From Corella eumyota (lineage: Eukaryota; Chordata; Ascidiacea; Phlebobranchia; Corellidae), in assembly GCA_963082875.1 (NCBI GenBank), contig OY720097.1, forward strand, positions 6,332,501 to 6,396,500: 64,000 nt of DNA. Direction: 5' to 3'. Both the position numbers and the translations under genes were made by a program. Positions 26,301-37,333 of this stretch are shown one piece after another (position 1 is the first letter of the stretch; each line of letters begins with the position of its first letter). The notes under the pieces are model-generated. The model was not told the DNA's origin. It did not search any database and saw nothing but the letters and a program-made list of their open reading frames with translations.

Positions 26301-27212
26301 TGTATCATTGGTACCACCACAACTGTGAACAATATTGCTTAACTATTATGACATTTTAAGCGTAACTTTACAACGCCACAAGACATATAACACATAAAGT
26401 AAAACATATTCCATATACAATTTGGTGTGCAAAATATAAAGCTTCTAAGTTAACTTGTTGCAAATGTAAACCAATATTTCTTAGGTTCAGAAAGATAAAT
26501 AAATTATATTTACTTACATGGGTAACTTTCGTACTAACACATCTGAAATGTAAAGTAGTGTATCCCTTTCCTCAGCAGAGTCGTTATCGCAAGCTATATC
26601 AATATCTACTAGCTCACCTATTTCAAACGGAATGGATATTCCGACGTTGATCACATGACCAGACCTAAAATAAACCGCCGTTTTAAATGTATTTGAATAC
26701 ATATTTTTTTTTAAATAGATACACACACTTACTGAAATACGTCTTCCAAATCCCGGTACAAAACTAAAGGGGCGTCTCTGTTTGCACCTCTAAGTCGAAA
26801 TATTAAATCGTTGATACCATTAAAACACACGCGGTCTTTTATGGTGATTGAAATGGAGTAAGCTGGATCAGTGACATTGATATCTTTTTGAAAATAAGAG
26901 ACGGAGCACTGAAAAAATTAATGAAAACAATAGGCATGTTTGTAACAAAATGAAAACTTTGGTTAAGTCATTACTTTAAGAAACTAAGAGCAGTTTTTTG
27001 TATATTAGGTTAACTCAAACAGTAACCATTCTTTTCCTGCCTACTTATTCAGTAAAACTAATTCTGACCCTAAACAAGGGTTTTCGTACCTTATCTAATT
27101 CTTTTTCGTCGGACAGATATCCTAAGTAACAAAGAATGCCAAACACAAAAAGAAGAATAAACGATACACACAGGATTGTATAATTGCCAGTAAAAAGAGG
27201 AGGGACAGTCAT
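23397..27212 (-). CDS. Compact polycystin-1-like membrane protein: TM1, PLAT domain, TM2, TM3
   Basis: About 14 exons: 27090-27212, 26733-26908, 26518-26664, 26177-26322, 25791-25893, 25370-25536, 25204-25269, 24929-25079, 24660-24832, 24307-24432, 24064-24224, 23982-24000, about 23767-23932 and 23397-23557. That gives about 630 aa. TM1 is residues 12-33 (YTILCVSFILLFVFGILCYL). The next three exons form a PLAT/LH2 domain, recognised by the alignment GHVINVGISIPFEIGELVDI and LLYISDVLVRKLP to the polycystin PLAT core. Then HYLISLTSGWHD, at the place of polycystin HIWISVFSRPP, leads into TM2; TM3 is in exon 24929-25079 (ICYVAFISCLIIIPMSIIW). A Cys/Gly/Pro-rich tail follows (GGPEGPGGGPRDPSMCCP). 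There is no GPS, no REJ and no channel domain. The acceptor of the exon near 23932 has no clear AG. The final ATG-GTAAAA could be a donor instead of coding to the TAA at 23397-23399. Confidence 0.72.
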
Positions 27213-28303
27213 AGCTTTAACTTGCCAAAAAGTTAACCAACCAATACTAGTGAATAAAAAGATCTTATATATTTAATTCAAATGCTAGACTGACTTTAAT
27301 ATCTTAACATACTTTTTCACGCACGCTAACATATGTTAAATTCAATTTCTATACTAAATAACCAACATTTTTAAAGTTTACCTATTCTTAAAAGATTCCA
27401 ATATTTTACAATATATTGCTTTTACTTGATATGCAAATCAAAGTAGTTATTACGTTACAATACAACTTTTTTGCTTCATAAATACTAATACATATTTAAA
27501 TTTGTGTGTCATAAGTAAATATTTCACAAACTTTGCTAAATTAAATTGAAGTAATATTTTATATAGAAAAATGCATTTTTAAATGTTTTTATTAATTGTT
27601 AAACGATATAACATATATTTACATATACCAAGATTTCTACATAAACAAATTACTTAGTATGCAAAAAAAACAAAAAAATTTCTGTTGGAAACAGAGCTGT
27701 AACCGTTTTTATTTACGTGCTGGCCTTACATAATGACCAACAAAAGCGTTATAAATATTAGAAACAAATAAACAAGAGACTATTTCAAATTAAATTGTCA
27801 AATTAAAAAAAAAAAATGAAATAAAATTTAATTAAAATGGAAAAAAAATTAAAATGGGAAAAATGGAATTTGATGGGAATTGTTTTAAAAGGCGCCAATG
27901 GCTATTTGACAATAAGGGCTAAACTATAAACATATCCTTACAATACGCTACATAAAAAATTAACTTCTTTAATTCCAAAATACCTGAAACTCCTGAAAGT
28001 TTTTTCTTTTTTCGACCAAATATAGAAAACATCGCATTTACCAGTATTACATTGTGCCTTAAGGTACAATTAGCTAAAATTGTACAGTTTTATTATACAA
28101 ATTGAGTTTTAGCCCTCAGGATAGTAAACAATTCTTGCCACCTTTTGGACAAATAAAATAATAAGTTAGTGGTTTAAAGTCGCTTGATACATTTTTAAGC
28201 GTAAACGTTATCTAAACATCAGTTGAGGTTGTAAGGCCAATTAAACTATTACTAATTAGTGGATTTTAATAGTGATATCACATAACTTACTTAGAATAAT
28301 AAA
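27213..28303. other. Divergent intergenic region
   Basis: Between the polycystin-like gene (minus) and the methyltransferase gene (plus). Extremely AT-rich with homopolymer runs. The last 150 bp are related to sequence before the methyltransferase remnant at 32091, marking the left part of a duplicated unit. Confidence 0.5.
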
Positions 28304-29134
28304 ATGAATCGATATTACGAAAGCGAAAAAATTGTACAAGACTATGCGAAATACAGGCCACAATACGACCAAGCAATAGCCACAAATATTATCAACCACA
28401 TTAAAAAACATTATCAGAAAACCTCGAATGAAGATAACAAACTTGGTTTTATGGTTGATGTTGGATGTGGTGGAGGACAATCAACTACAATGTTTGCCCC
28501 TTACTTCGACAAAATACTGGGTATTGATGCAAGTCCAAACCAGATTAAAACTGCTCTAAATCACAGTAAATTAAGTCATATTGATTATAAGGTTTGCTCA
28601 GCAGAAAACTTGCCAGTCTCGGAAAAAAGTGTTGATGTAATTGTGTCTGGAGAGGCAGTCCACTGGTTTGACACTTCGGCATTTTTGAAAGAAGTAGATC
28701 GTGTTCTTAAGCCAGGGGGCTGTTTGGCATTATTTGGCTATTGGATGCCTATTGTGATTAAGATTGTCGATATGAATTTAGATCATAAATGCACCGAAGC
28801 TACAAAGTTGATAGAAGACACTGTTGTTTCTGTTATAAAGCAAGCCGACCGATATACTCAAGTTGGTATTCTACAAGGAGAATACAAAGATGTTTATCAA
28901 ATAATTTCTTATAACAACAAACAACGTTTAGACGATCATATACAAACGTACAAATGGAATCTAAATGATTTGCTTGGTTATTTAAACTCAATTGATAGTT
29001 TTGATGTCGCTCCAAAAAGTATAGATCAATTTGAAAACAGTATTCGAAATCTTTTGGGGGTGGAAAGCAAAAGTAGTAAAGACATTAACATGGAGGTTAA
29101 CTTTGTGTTTTTTAGTTATCTTGCTTTTAAATAG
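28304..29134 (+). CDS. Class I SAM-dependent methyltransferase (Methyltransf_11-like), intronless
   Basis: One uninterrupted 276-aa frame from ATG 28304 to TAG 29132-29134. Motif I, the SAM-binding glycine loop, is MVDVGCGGGQSTTM at about residues 49-62. Motif II acidic residue is in ILGIDASPNQIK, and motif III is VCSAENLPVSEKSVDVIVSG. Post-motif IV GEAVHWFDTSAFLKEVDRVL and KPGGCLALFGYW complete the Rossmann fold. The N-terminal YAKYRPQYDQAI is typical of the small eukaryotic trans-aconitate-methyltransferase-like group. The substrate is unknown. It has no intron, whereas its neighbours have many, so it may have passed through RNA. A broken second copy lies 3.8 kb downstream. Confidence 0.88.
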   Translation: MNRYYESEKIVQDYAKYRPQYDQAIATNIINHIKKHYQKTSNEDNKLGFMVDVGCGGGQSTTMFAPYFDKILGIDASPNQIKTALNHSKLSHIDYKVCSAENLPVSEKSVDVIVSGEAVHWFDTSAFLKEVDRVLKPGGCLALFGYWMPIVIKIVDMNLDHKCTEATKLIEDTVVSVIKQADRYTQVGILQGEYKDVYQIISYNNKQRLDDHIQTYKWNLNDLLGYLNSIDSFDVAPKSIDQFENSIRNLLGVESKSSKDINMEVNFVFFSYLAFK

Positions 29135-29923
29135 ATAACCCGATTAACTTTGTAACAGTTTGTGGTTAAATGTGTCGGATTAAATAAACTAATAATGAAC
29201 ATAATAGAGACACAAAAAACTCTCTTAAAGTCACACTAAAAATGCTAAAGTATAATTTATTCGCTAAAAAATAATTATTAAAGCATGTAAAACTATTAAA
29301 CCTAAATTTGTAGACCATATTCAGTTAAAATCAGCTTATCTAAATCATATAATAAAACTCATTAAAAACTTATTAACCCTTGCTTAAATTCAAATATAAT
29401 AAGAGTTTTAAAAATTTGAGAAACCCCCTAATATGTATATTACAATTAAGAATTTAGATAAGCATTACAAACACAAGATAAGCATTACAAACACATGATA
29501 AGCATTTTAAACAAGAAATTAGCATTTTAAACAAAAATTAGATAAACACTCCAAACAAGATGGTCTTAATACCATGATTACTTATTTTTCGTTCTTTGTC
29601 GCCGGCCAAGCTTCAAGTATATAGTACTAATGCGTTTAAAAAAAATACGTCAGGCAGATTTATTGCTGTCCATCAAATATGCAAATACACCGTAGCATTG
29701 ATGCTATTAATTGTTGAGATGTTATATTGTAAAAGTATCAGAAAATTATAGCTCATGTATTAACAGCTTTGCAACATGCAAATTAAGTTTAAATAATACT
29801 ATTTTATTGCCAGATTGTTTTCTTTTTTAATACTACTAACACACATTGGAGATTGCAAATTTTAAAAATTAGTAAACTTACTTTTGTTTCCACTCAGTTC
29901 TTTGTCACCAAGAAAGTTACAAC
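29135..29923. promoter_or_regulatory. Upstream region of family copy 1 with conserved octamer block
   Basis: Holds imperfect tandem repeats (29455-29545). At 29763-29795 it has a block, ACAGCTTTGCAACATGCAAA and onward, nearly repeated at 33671-33705 before copy 2. The block includes the POU-type octamer ATGCAAAT (TTGCAAAT in copy 2) about 150-160 bp before each ATG. Conservation may simply reflect recent duplication. Confidence 0.45.
29455..29545. repeat. Imperfect tandem repeat, about 20-bp unit
   Basis: Four decaying units of GATAAGCATTACAAACACAA (later ones GCATTTTAAACAA). Seen directly. Confidence 0.7.
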
Positions 29924-31549
29924 ATGGCGAGTCCAAGTAAATGTTTTGATGGGGCAGGTTTCGCATTCCTTTTGGTTTCTATAATTCAACTGGTATTTAA
30001 TTTATGTGCACTGCTCCGTCCTCACTTTATCATAGGAAACTTTCCAGCGTAAGTTCCTTATTTAATTTGTTTAAAAATTAACCAGCTCCGACAATAACAT
30101 ATTTTATAAGTTAAAAAGGGTAAGTTTAAATTATAAACAAACTTTTTAAAACATATATATTTATTTTACCTCGTTATTTGGTAAAGTTAATATTATACTA
30201 TGTTAGAAATATTTGTTTCTGAAATTTACAAAAATACCCACATAAAGTGTTTTAAGACATAACTTTCCCTAATATTTCCTATTTAAATAACATTAAAAAA
30301 AGTGATATCCCCTTTGCTACAACAGTACCGAACATAAATAATAACTAGATGTAAAGTTAATAAAATAGATAAAAATAGAATTAAAGTTAATAAAATAAGA
30401 TTGTCATTTGTTATATAAGATTTTGCTGGCCTTTTGGAAATTTTTTGATATAATATGACTATCCGCGCAGCCTAATTATTTAATTTATTAAATATAATTG
30501 ATAAAGCAAAATCGAGCCACGGCGAAAGCTAAAGTTTTAAAATTTTCTAGATATGTAGTAAACAACTTTGCAAATCCACACCCATCATATAATATGTATA
30601 TAAACTCAACCATACGACCTAGAGATTTAGTAAATGCAAAAATTGGAATTTTTGTTACTCATATAAACGAGAAGTCGGAGATGGATAATAGAGAAAATAT
30701 GTTGTCACCACGTTGTTAATTTTTTATTAAAACATATGCGATCTTAAAAAACAATTAATATTACCAAATATTTTTTCTCTTTTTTGATAAATTTAAAAAC
30801 AAATATTATAAAATAACTAACAAAACATATTTCAATTTAAACAATTAAAGTCGTAATTTTTTAATATATTTAGTTTTGTGGATTATTAAATAATTTAAAA
30901 ATGAAAACCTGTATAACTGATTAGTTAATTTGTTTACAGGTCTAAAAGTAGTTCTTGGTTTTCTGATACTGTCAACCATTGAGTCAGTAATAATGGCATG
31001 GCGTAGTTTAAACCTTGCTTTTCCAAATTTATTTTCATTCTGTTGTGAAAATTGTTGTTGTTGTAAAAAAATATGCTGCAAGGTTTTATACGAAAAGGCT
31101 AAAAAGTTTAAGAAATTGGCGAAAAACAGTTTCTCAGCAGGTGAAGTTTTGTAAATTGAAAAATTTTTTAAAAGTAAAATAAGGGTAATTTTTTTGTTTT
31201 GTTGTTATTTTAAACTATAGGTGTCGATGATATTGTTGCAACTGCCCTTTTTGCTTTTGCGGCCAAAGATAAATTCGAATTTTCTGATTTCGGGCAAAGT
31301 TTTAACCTCGCCCTGTCTGCTATATTCTTTGGTATAGTTCAAGGCGTCCTTTCGGAATACTACGCACACTATATTTTAGAAGGAAGTAAAATAAGTAACG
31401 AAACCCAAACTAATAGCGTTAAAGATGTAAGAAAACGTGGAAGCGATAAAAAATCTGAAGTACAGAATCCTGGAAGCCATGAATTAAAAGAACTTGATGA
31501 AGCCCAAACAAACACGGATTCTTCCTCAGACCAGGAAAATAAAAATTAA
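29924..31549 (+). CDS. FANP-motif membrane protein, copy 1 (exon 2 donor altered)
   Basis: Exons 29924-30048, 30551-30696, 30940-31140 and 31221-31549 align with the other four copies in phase and length and would give 266 aa. TM1 (FAFLLVSIIQLVFNLCALL) is followed by an ectodomain with NNFANPHPSYNMY, NSTIRPRDLVNAKIGIF and DNRE. TM2 is LKVVLGFLILSTIESVIMAW. A Cys-rich loop (CCENCCCCKKICCK) and TM3 (SFNLALSAIFFGIVQGVL) follow, then a long polar tail. At the end of exon 2 the expected donor reads GAGAAA-ATATG where paralogues read GAGAAG-GTATG, so the normal GT is missing. A GT 15 nt downstream (CCAC then GTTGTT) would keep the frame. The family name is a placeholder from its motif; no known family is recognised. 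Confidence 0.65.
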
Positions 31550-32090
31550 CTTTAAAAATTAAAACACTAATTTGGCATTTTTTAATGAAAATGAATCAAA
31601 CAACAAAAAGAATAACTGTTTAATTGGTTTGTAAAAAAAATAAATAAACATATTTTTTGTAAATATTTAAAATTTTGTTACTTTTTTTGCTGTAACTTAT
31701 TAATTGTGTATTTGTTAAGCTAAAGCCTTTGTATGTAAAGTTGTGACTGCTTTCATTTTTTCCATATTCGTAACATCTTTGTAGCGAATATTCAATTATT
31801 AATCCCGTACTTAAGTAATAAATAACCATGTGAAAAAAAAACACAGACATGTTAACAAACACACGAAAGTTGATAAGAGCCGACCAAATATAAATTGATT
31901 TCAATTTTTTCCTATATTAGGATAAGATTATGTGTTTTGTCTTTTTAGGCAAAGGTAGGGAAAAGTAACGTGTTTAATTATATATAAATGATGGTCATTT
32001 TTACCTAAACACCAGTTTAGGTCAACTATTCTATTAGTAAATATCAACTTTTATTAGTGATAATACATAAATTTTATGTAGATAATAACA
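31550..32090. other. 3' flank of copy 1 and start of second duplicated unit
   Basis: Similar to the 3' flank of copy 2 (about 35249-35700), including AAAAGAATAACTGT and CACACGAAAGTT blocks. From about 32000 onward it resembles the 5' flank of the methyltransferase gene. Confidence 0.5.
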
Positions 32091-32780
32091 ATAAATCGAT
32101 ATTACAAAGTACAGGCCACAATACGATCAAGCAAAAGCTACTCAAATAATCAATGTTAAAAAACACGATTTTAAAAGTGGTACAAGAAAAGTTTGATAGT
32201 CTCGTTATTTAGACTAACGTTTAGGTGGCGATATAATAAAGGTTCAAATCGTATGTAACCCTCACCCTGGAATGTTTATTGGGACGAGACGATCTCCCTA
32301 ATTTAAGAAAAAGCCTGGGTACTCCGCTTTAACGGTTTACCGTAAAAAACAATTTAGCTAACTCTGTTATCTATACTTTTATTATTAAAAACGAGTAAGC
32401 TTATGGTTTAATACTAAACAACGTACAACATTACATATATAAAAACACGTTAAAATACATTAAAAACACTATTACATATTCACTTTACAATACGTAAACA
32501 CCGATACGCTACCCAGCCAGAACTCCGAGAACTCTCATTCTGCAAAGCAACGCAAAATATTCGAAGGCCTAATTAGGTTCAGGGCAACAAATCGTAGTAG
32601 AAAAGGCGATAACACTACAATAAAAATACACTTAGGGCAAAAGACCACAATATAGGGCATTTAGAACCTACGTGCTTATTCAGACATAAAACGTTTACGT
32701 TACGAAAGTTCTAATAAATATGACAAAATTGGTTTCATAGTTGATATAGACCGTGGTAAAAGAAATCTAATTATAAACCA
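32091..32780 (+). pseudogene. Degenerate methyltransferase remnant
   Basis: Two stretches match the gene at 28304: 32091-32165 (ATAAATCGATATTAC, then TACAGGCCACAATACGATCA) and 32698-32780 (GACAAAATTGGTTTCATAGT, then GTTGATATAGACCGTGG, at motif I). The initiating ATG is ATA, internal deletions are present, the glycine-rich loop is destroyed, and about 530 bp of foreign sequence separates the halves. Everything beyond motif I is unrecognisable. It sits before copy 2 just as the intact gene sits before copy 1. Confidence 0.8.
32166..32697. mobile_element. Unclassified insertion splitting the methyltransferase remnant
   Basis: About 530 bp with no counterpart in the intact gene. A B-box-like GGTTCAAATC at about 32240 hints at a tRNA-related element. 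No clean terminal repeats or target duplication were found, so the class is open. Confidence 0.4.
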
Positions 32781-33090
32781 ATTATTTATCTAAAAAAAAA
32801 TTTATTTAAGCATGTCAACTTTAGTTTAAACAAGCTACATTACAGAGTTTAAATGGTATTTCTTATATAACGAACTTGCAAATTAAAAGTTGCCCTTTTA
32901 GTAACCTAGTTTTTTGTTAGAAATATATAAAGGATTGTTACAATGTTTGTGCCCCAGCATGTTTTAAAATAATTGCAAAAGACAAGGCCAGCTTCACAAA
33001 CTGTTAAAGTTTAATCTAAATAACGATATTAAACAAATTTTAACAATTTAAGTTTAAGGCGAGGGCCAACAATCTACAACTTTTGTCAAA

Positions 33091-33123
<33 letters not shown>

Positions 33124-33841
33124 GTTTTTCGCGTATTGATAAAAGTAAATAATAGATACGATATACAATTAATATTACAACAATGCGACGGGAAAAAATG
33201 ACAAAATCAATTTAATGATTTAAAACATGCCAAAAGTATTAATGTTTTGCAACAACTATTAATATTTATGATTAACCCTTGTTTCATTTAAAGTAAATAG
33301 TTTTTAAAATCTTATTTAATTAATTCAAAATTAATCTAGCTATACTTACAAAAAAAATTTGAGCAACAAATTAAACAATTTGTTTTCTTTGACAACAATA
33401 TTTCAATTTTCTTAAGATAAGCTTTACAAACAAGCGAAATTTTCTTAATACATTGATTAATTTTTTTGTCCTTGTCTTGTCACCGACGAAGGCACACCTT
33501 AAGGTATAAGTGATTCGTGCTTAAACAATATGTTATAAATGCGATTTTAAAGAAACTTTTTTTAAGGACTTACTGTCGTCTGAATAGTATGCCAATATAC
33601 GCGGTAGCTTTAAGACTATCATTTGCAGTGAACTTTAGAAGAGCTACAGAAAGTTATTGCTTAAATACATACAGCTTTGCAACTTGCAAATAAGTTTTAA
33701 ACGAGATAATTTTTTTGTTCGATTTTTTTGCTTTATTCTAGATCTCATTAAACTAATTAAAATTACAAAATTTTTTAATCAGCCTACTACTGTTGTTTAC
33801 TTATAATTGTCTACCAGCAATACTAGTTTGGAAACCAAAAC
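32781..33841. other. Upstream region of copy 2
   Basis: Contains a 30+ nt poly-T run (about 33088-33122). It also carries sequence related to 29370-29920 upstream of copy 1, including the octamer-like block at 33671-33705. Confidence 0.5.
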
Positions 33842-35248
33842 ATGGCGTGTACATGTGAAAGTTTTAAGGGTTACGTATACATTATTTTCATTATTGCTTC
33901 TTGTTGTCAATTAGCATGTAATTTGTTAGCATTGGGCCTTCCCCACTTTATCATGGGAAACTTTCCAGCGTAAGTTATTGGTTTAAATTGTTTAGAAATT
34001 AAACAGTTCCGACAATGATTTTATTAGTTATTTAATGTGAACATAGGCTAAGTAATATTAAAAGATAATACATTCCTTCATAACCTTTATTAGGTAATGT
34101 CAATATTATTACTACCATGTTAAAAATAAATATACTAAATATACATAAACAAACCAACATAAAGTTTTACAAGAACTAATTGTCCCTAACATTAAATTAA
34201 TACTTATTATATTAAAATAACTTCAAAAAGAGAAGTAAGACCTAATTTGTTTCCACAAAACCAAACTTCAATAAAAATCGAAGTTGTTAAAATAAGTCTG
34301 TGTAAAATAAGAAATACTAAATTTGGCAAAATAAAGCCACGGTAAAAGCTAAAGTTAAGCTTTAAATTTTCTAGACATGTAGTAAACAACTTTGCAAATC
34401 CACACCCATCATATAATATGTATAGAAACTCAACCATACGACCTAGAGATTTAGTGAACGCAAAAATTGGAATATTTTTTACTAAGGTAAACGATGAGAC
34501 GGAGATGGATCACAGAGAAGGTATGTTGCTTCAACTGTTATTTATTGTTTTGTTTGCCTTTATGAAAACTTATCATACGATTATTATAAAGTCTATAAAA
34601 ATTGTTTCATAAAGATAAAATTGAATTTTTTATTGCAACATTTGTTTGTTGAATTATTTAGTTGACTTTATATGGTTCACAGGCCTAAAAGTGATTCTTG
34701 GTTTTCTGATACTGTCAAGTATTGACTCAGCAATAATGGTGTAGCGTAGTTTAAACCTTCTTCCATGTTTATCCTCATTCAGTTGTACACCTGATTCAGG
34801 ATGTTGTAAAAAATCTTGTTGTTGTGAATGTTGTGAAATATGCGGCAGGTTTTTACACGAAACAGCTAAAAAATTTAACAAACTGGCGAAAAACGGGTTC
34901 TCAGCAGGTAAAGTTTTTTGAATTAAAAAACTTTTTTAAAAGTGAACAAAATGAAACGTAATTAAATTGTTCTTGTTGTTATTTTAAACTATAGGTGTCG
35001 ATAACATTGTTGCAACTGCTCTTTTTGCATTTGCGACCAAAGATAATTTCAAATATAGTGATTTTGGGCCAAATTTTAAACTTGCCATAGTAGCTATGGT
35101 CCTTGGTATTTCCCAAGGCGTTTTGGCGGAATGCTTCGCACATTTGGAAGAAAATAAAAGCGTGGAAGAAATACAAACACCTGATACAGGACAAACAAAC
35201 ACGAATTGTTCACCAAAGCCGGAAAACAATGTTGCAGCCCAAATCTAA
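33842..35248 (+). pseudogene. FANP-motif membrane protein, copy 2 (in-frame stop)
   Basis: Four exons (33842-33969, 34375-34520, 34683-34907, 34995-35248) with all splice signals and phases kept, 251 codons in total. Codon TAG at 34742-34744 replaces the Trp (TGG, 30999-31001) of copy 1 just after TM2, in ILSSIDSAIMV-stop. The rest of exon 3 and exon 4 is still open (TALFAFATKDNFKYSDFGPN). Exon 2 is nearly identical to copy 1, pointing to a recent duplication. It is either a recent pseudogene or makes a truncated protein that ends after TM2. Confidence 0.75.
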
Positions 35249-36093
35249 TAAAGTTACTAAGAAGATATAATATGAAACACGTAGCTGACATTTTATAATG
35301 TAAATTCAATCTAGCAACAAAAAGAATAACTGTATTGGCTTGTAAGAAAATGAATAAACTTGGTATTTGTAATTATTCAAAATTTCGTTACATTCTTTGC
35401 TGTAACATATTAATTGTGTATTTATTTAGCTAACGTCTTAGTAATTCAGCGCGTGGGTTTCTGTATTTTTTTCGATGGTAATATCTTCATAGCAAATATT
35501 TAATTAATAACCGTATAGCACTTAAAATGATTGATAACCCCGTAGAGAGTAAACACAGACATTTAAAACTAAACACACGAAAGTTCATACAGGAGCCCAA
35601 ATATAAAACGTTTTAAATTTGTTTTTTCCATATCACGATAAGGTTAAACGTTTTGTTTTTTGGGCAATTGTGAAAACAGTAACGTGTTTGATTCTACGAT
35701 TAACGCATTTTTATGCTTAAAATATGCACGAACATTTGGATTTCTGGTTTAAAAATTATTAAATATTATAATTGTGCAGCAATATATTTGTATCATGTTG
35801 ATTAATTTTACAGTTATTAACAGTTTGTGATTACTATTATACAATTAACATTTTAGTTTTTACGCTTCACAAAACAATGTTAAGCGGCGGTGGTTAAATT
35901 TTTCTATATTTTCTTGGGTGATAAGTTTTTGATATTTTAATTGGGTGAGGTTTGGTACGTGTTCAAGCTATCCGTAAACCCTAGGCTCGAGCGTCAGGTG
36001 CGTCAAACACTTACCGCTAGTCGTCTGGCGTCGCGCAAAATATACACTAGTAGGCGCGCCAACCGCTCAATGGTGCAGCGGACTACATATTTT
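35249..36093. other. Spacer between copy 2 and the SINE pair
   Basis: 3' flank of copy 2 to about 35700, then unrecognised AT-rich DNA. The stretch 35990-36090 is less AT-rich and includes GTGCAGCGGACTACATATTT, a fragment of the family B head that follows. Confidence 0.4.
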
Positions 36094-36262
36094 GCTGGCG
36101 CAGTCCGGTAGTGTGGTAAAGCGGTCATGGCAGCGGACTACGGGCCGAAAGGTTTCTGGTTCGAGCCGCCCCAATATTACACTATTCGCCTTTAAGTACG
36201 GCGTTTAGAAAAGCTTAAAACACGTCATAACAGCACACCCTTCCCCAATAAAAATATAAAAC
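36094..36262 (+). repeat. tRNA-derived SINE, family B, copy 1
   Basis: Head CTGGCGCAGTCCGGTAGTGT with A-box-like GTGTGGTAAAGCGG and B-box GGTTCGAGCC, then a short body ending CCAATAAAAATATAAA. It is shorter than family A (about 165 bp). A second copy follows in tandem at 36301. Confidence 0.75.
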
Positions 36263-36300
36263 CTACAACCTTAAGGTAATATATAAAAAAAATTTTTTTT

Positions 36301-36474
36301 CTGGCGCAGTCCGGTAGTGTGGTTAAGCGGTCATGGCAGCGGACTACGAGCCGAATGGTTTCTGGTTCGATCCGCACCATTGCCACATTGTTCGCTTTTG
36401 AGCCCGGCGTTTATACGGATAGCTCAAACACGTCACAATATCACACTTCTACCCAATAAAAAAATATAAAAACC
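36301..36474 (+). repeat. tRNA-derived SINE, family B, copy 2
   Basis: Same head (CTGGCGCAGTCCGGTAGTGT) and body as the element at 36094, with B-box GGTTCGATCC and tail CCAATAAAAAAATATAAAA. Its AT-rich 3' side is where the Helitron inserted. Confidence 0.75.
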
Positions 36475-37333
36475 CATAAAAAATAATATGGAAAAATATA
36501 TCTATATATATATATGGATTTCTAAATTTTGTGCGCTCCATCACGGAATAACTACAATTAATTGTGGCTCGAGTTTTTGCCTATAGCTGGAATATATGTT
36601 CTTCTGTGGAATAGGCTTATTACTTTTTTAATGTTTTAAGGGTTAGCCGTAATAAGCAAAACTATATTTTAATTTGCCGCTACGTTTCTTTCTATTATCT
36701 TAAAGAGAACAAGAGAAATGTAAAAAACGATCGTGTGCGCTATTCTCCGATCGCATGCGCTAAAGAGAATGTAATTTTTCTCTTTAAAATTTCGCACCGT
36801 TTCTTTTTAATATCACGGCAAAGAAGAAAAAATCGCCTGCAAATAAATGCAAAAAAAGGAAAATTAAAAATGTGAAATTTTTGACTTAAAAAACATGTGG
36901 AATGTGCTCTTAACAGGTGCAAATTAACGATTTTAAAAGGCGCTTTTATTCCATTATGCTAAGTATAGACTGAGTGAACAGTTAAATGAACAAATAGGAC
37001 AGTTGTTGAACAATTTTATAATTACTTGCATAAAGAATATTTATTGTACAAAAATTGATATTAGGTTTTTTGTTTACACTTATTTATTAATCAGGTTTCG
37101 TATGAAGTATTTAAATTAAAATGTTTAAAATAAATTTGACTTACTATAATTTATTGGATTTATATTAAAAAAAGTTACCAACATCGTTTTAAGACTTTGC
37201 GCTAATAAATTTTATAAACTTTTTTACGCATAGCCTAAAGCTTTTAAATCGGATTTTTACATAACAAAAAAAAGTTTTACATCGCCCTTAAATGTTATAT
37301 TAAATATTTTTTTTAGTTTTTTGAGTAAATAAA

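Noticed and set aside
33088-33122. Poly-T run as a retroposed poly(A) tail on minus
   Set aside because: No retroposed body could be recognised on either side.
36094-36474. Possible tandem tRNA genes
   Set aside because: Box A and B are present, but no closed acceptor stem could be drawn, and both copies share a non-tRNA body and A-rich tail. They are SINE copies.
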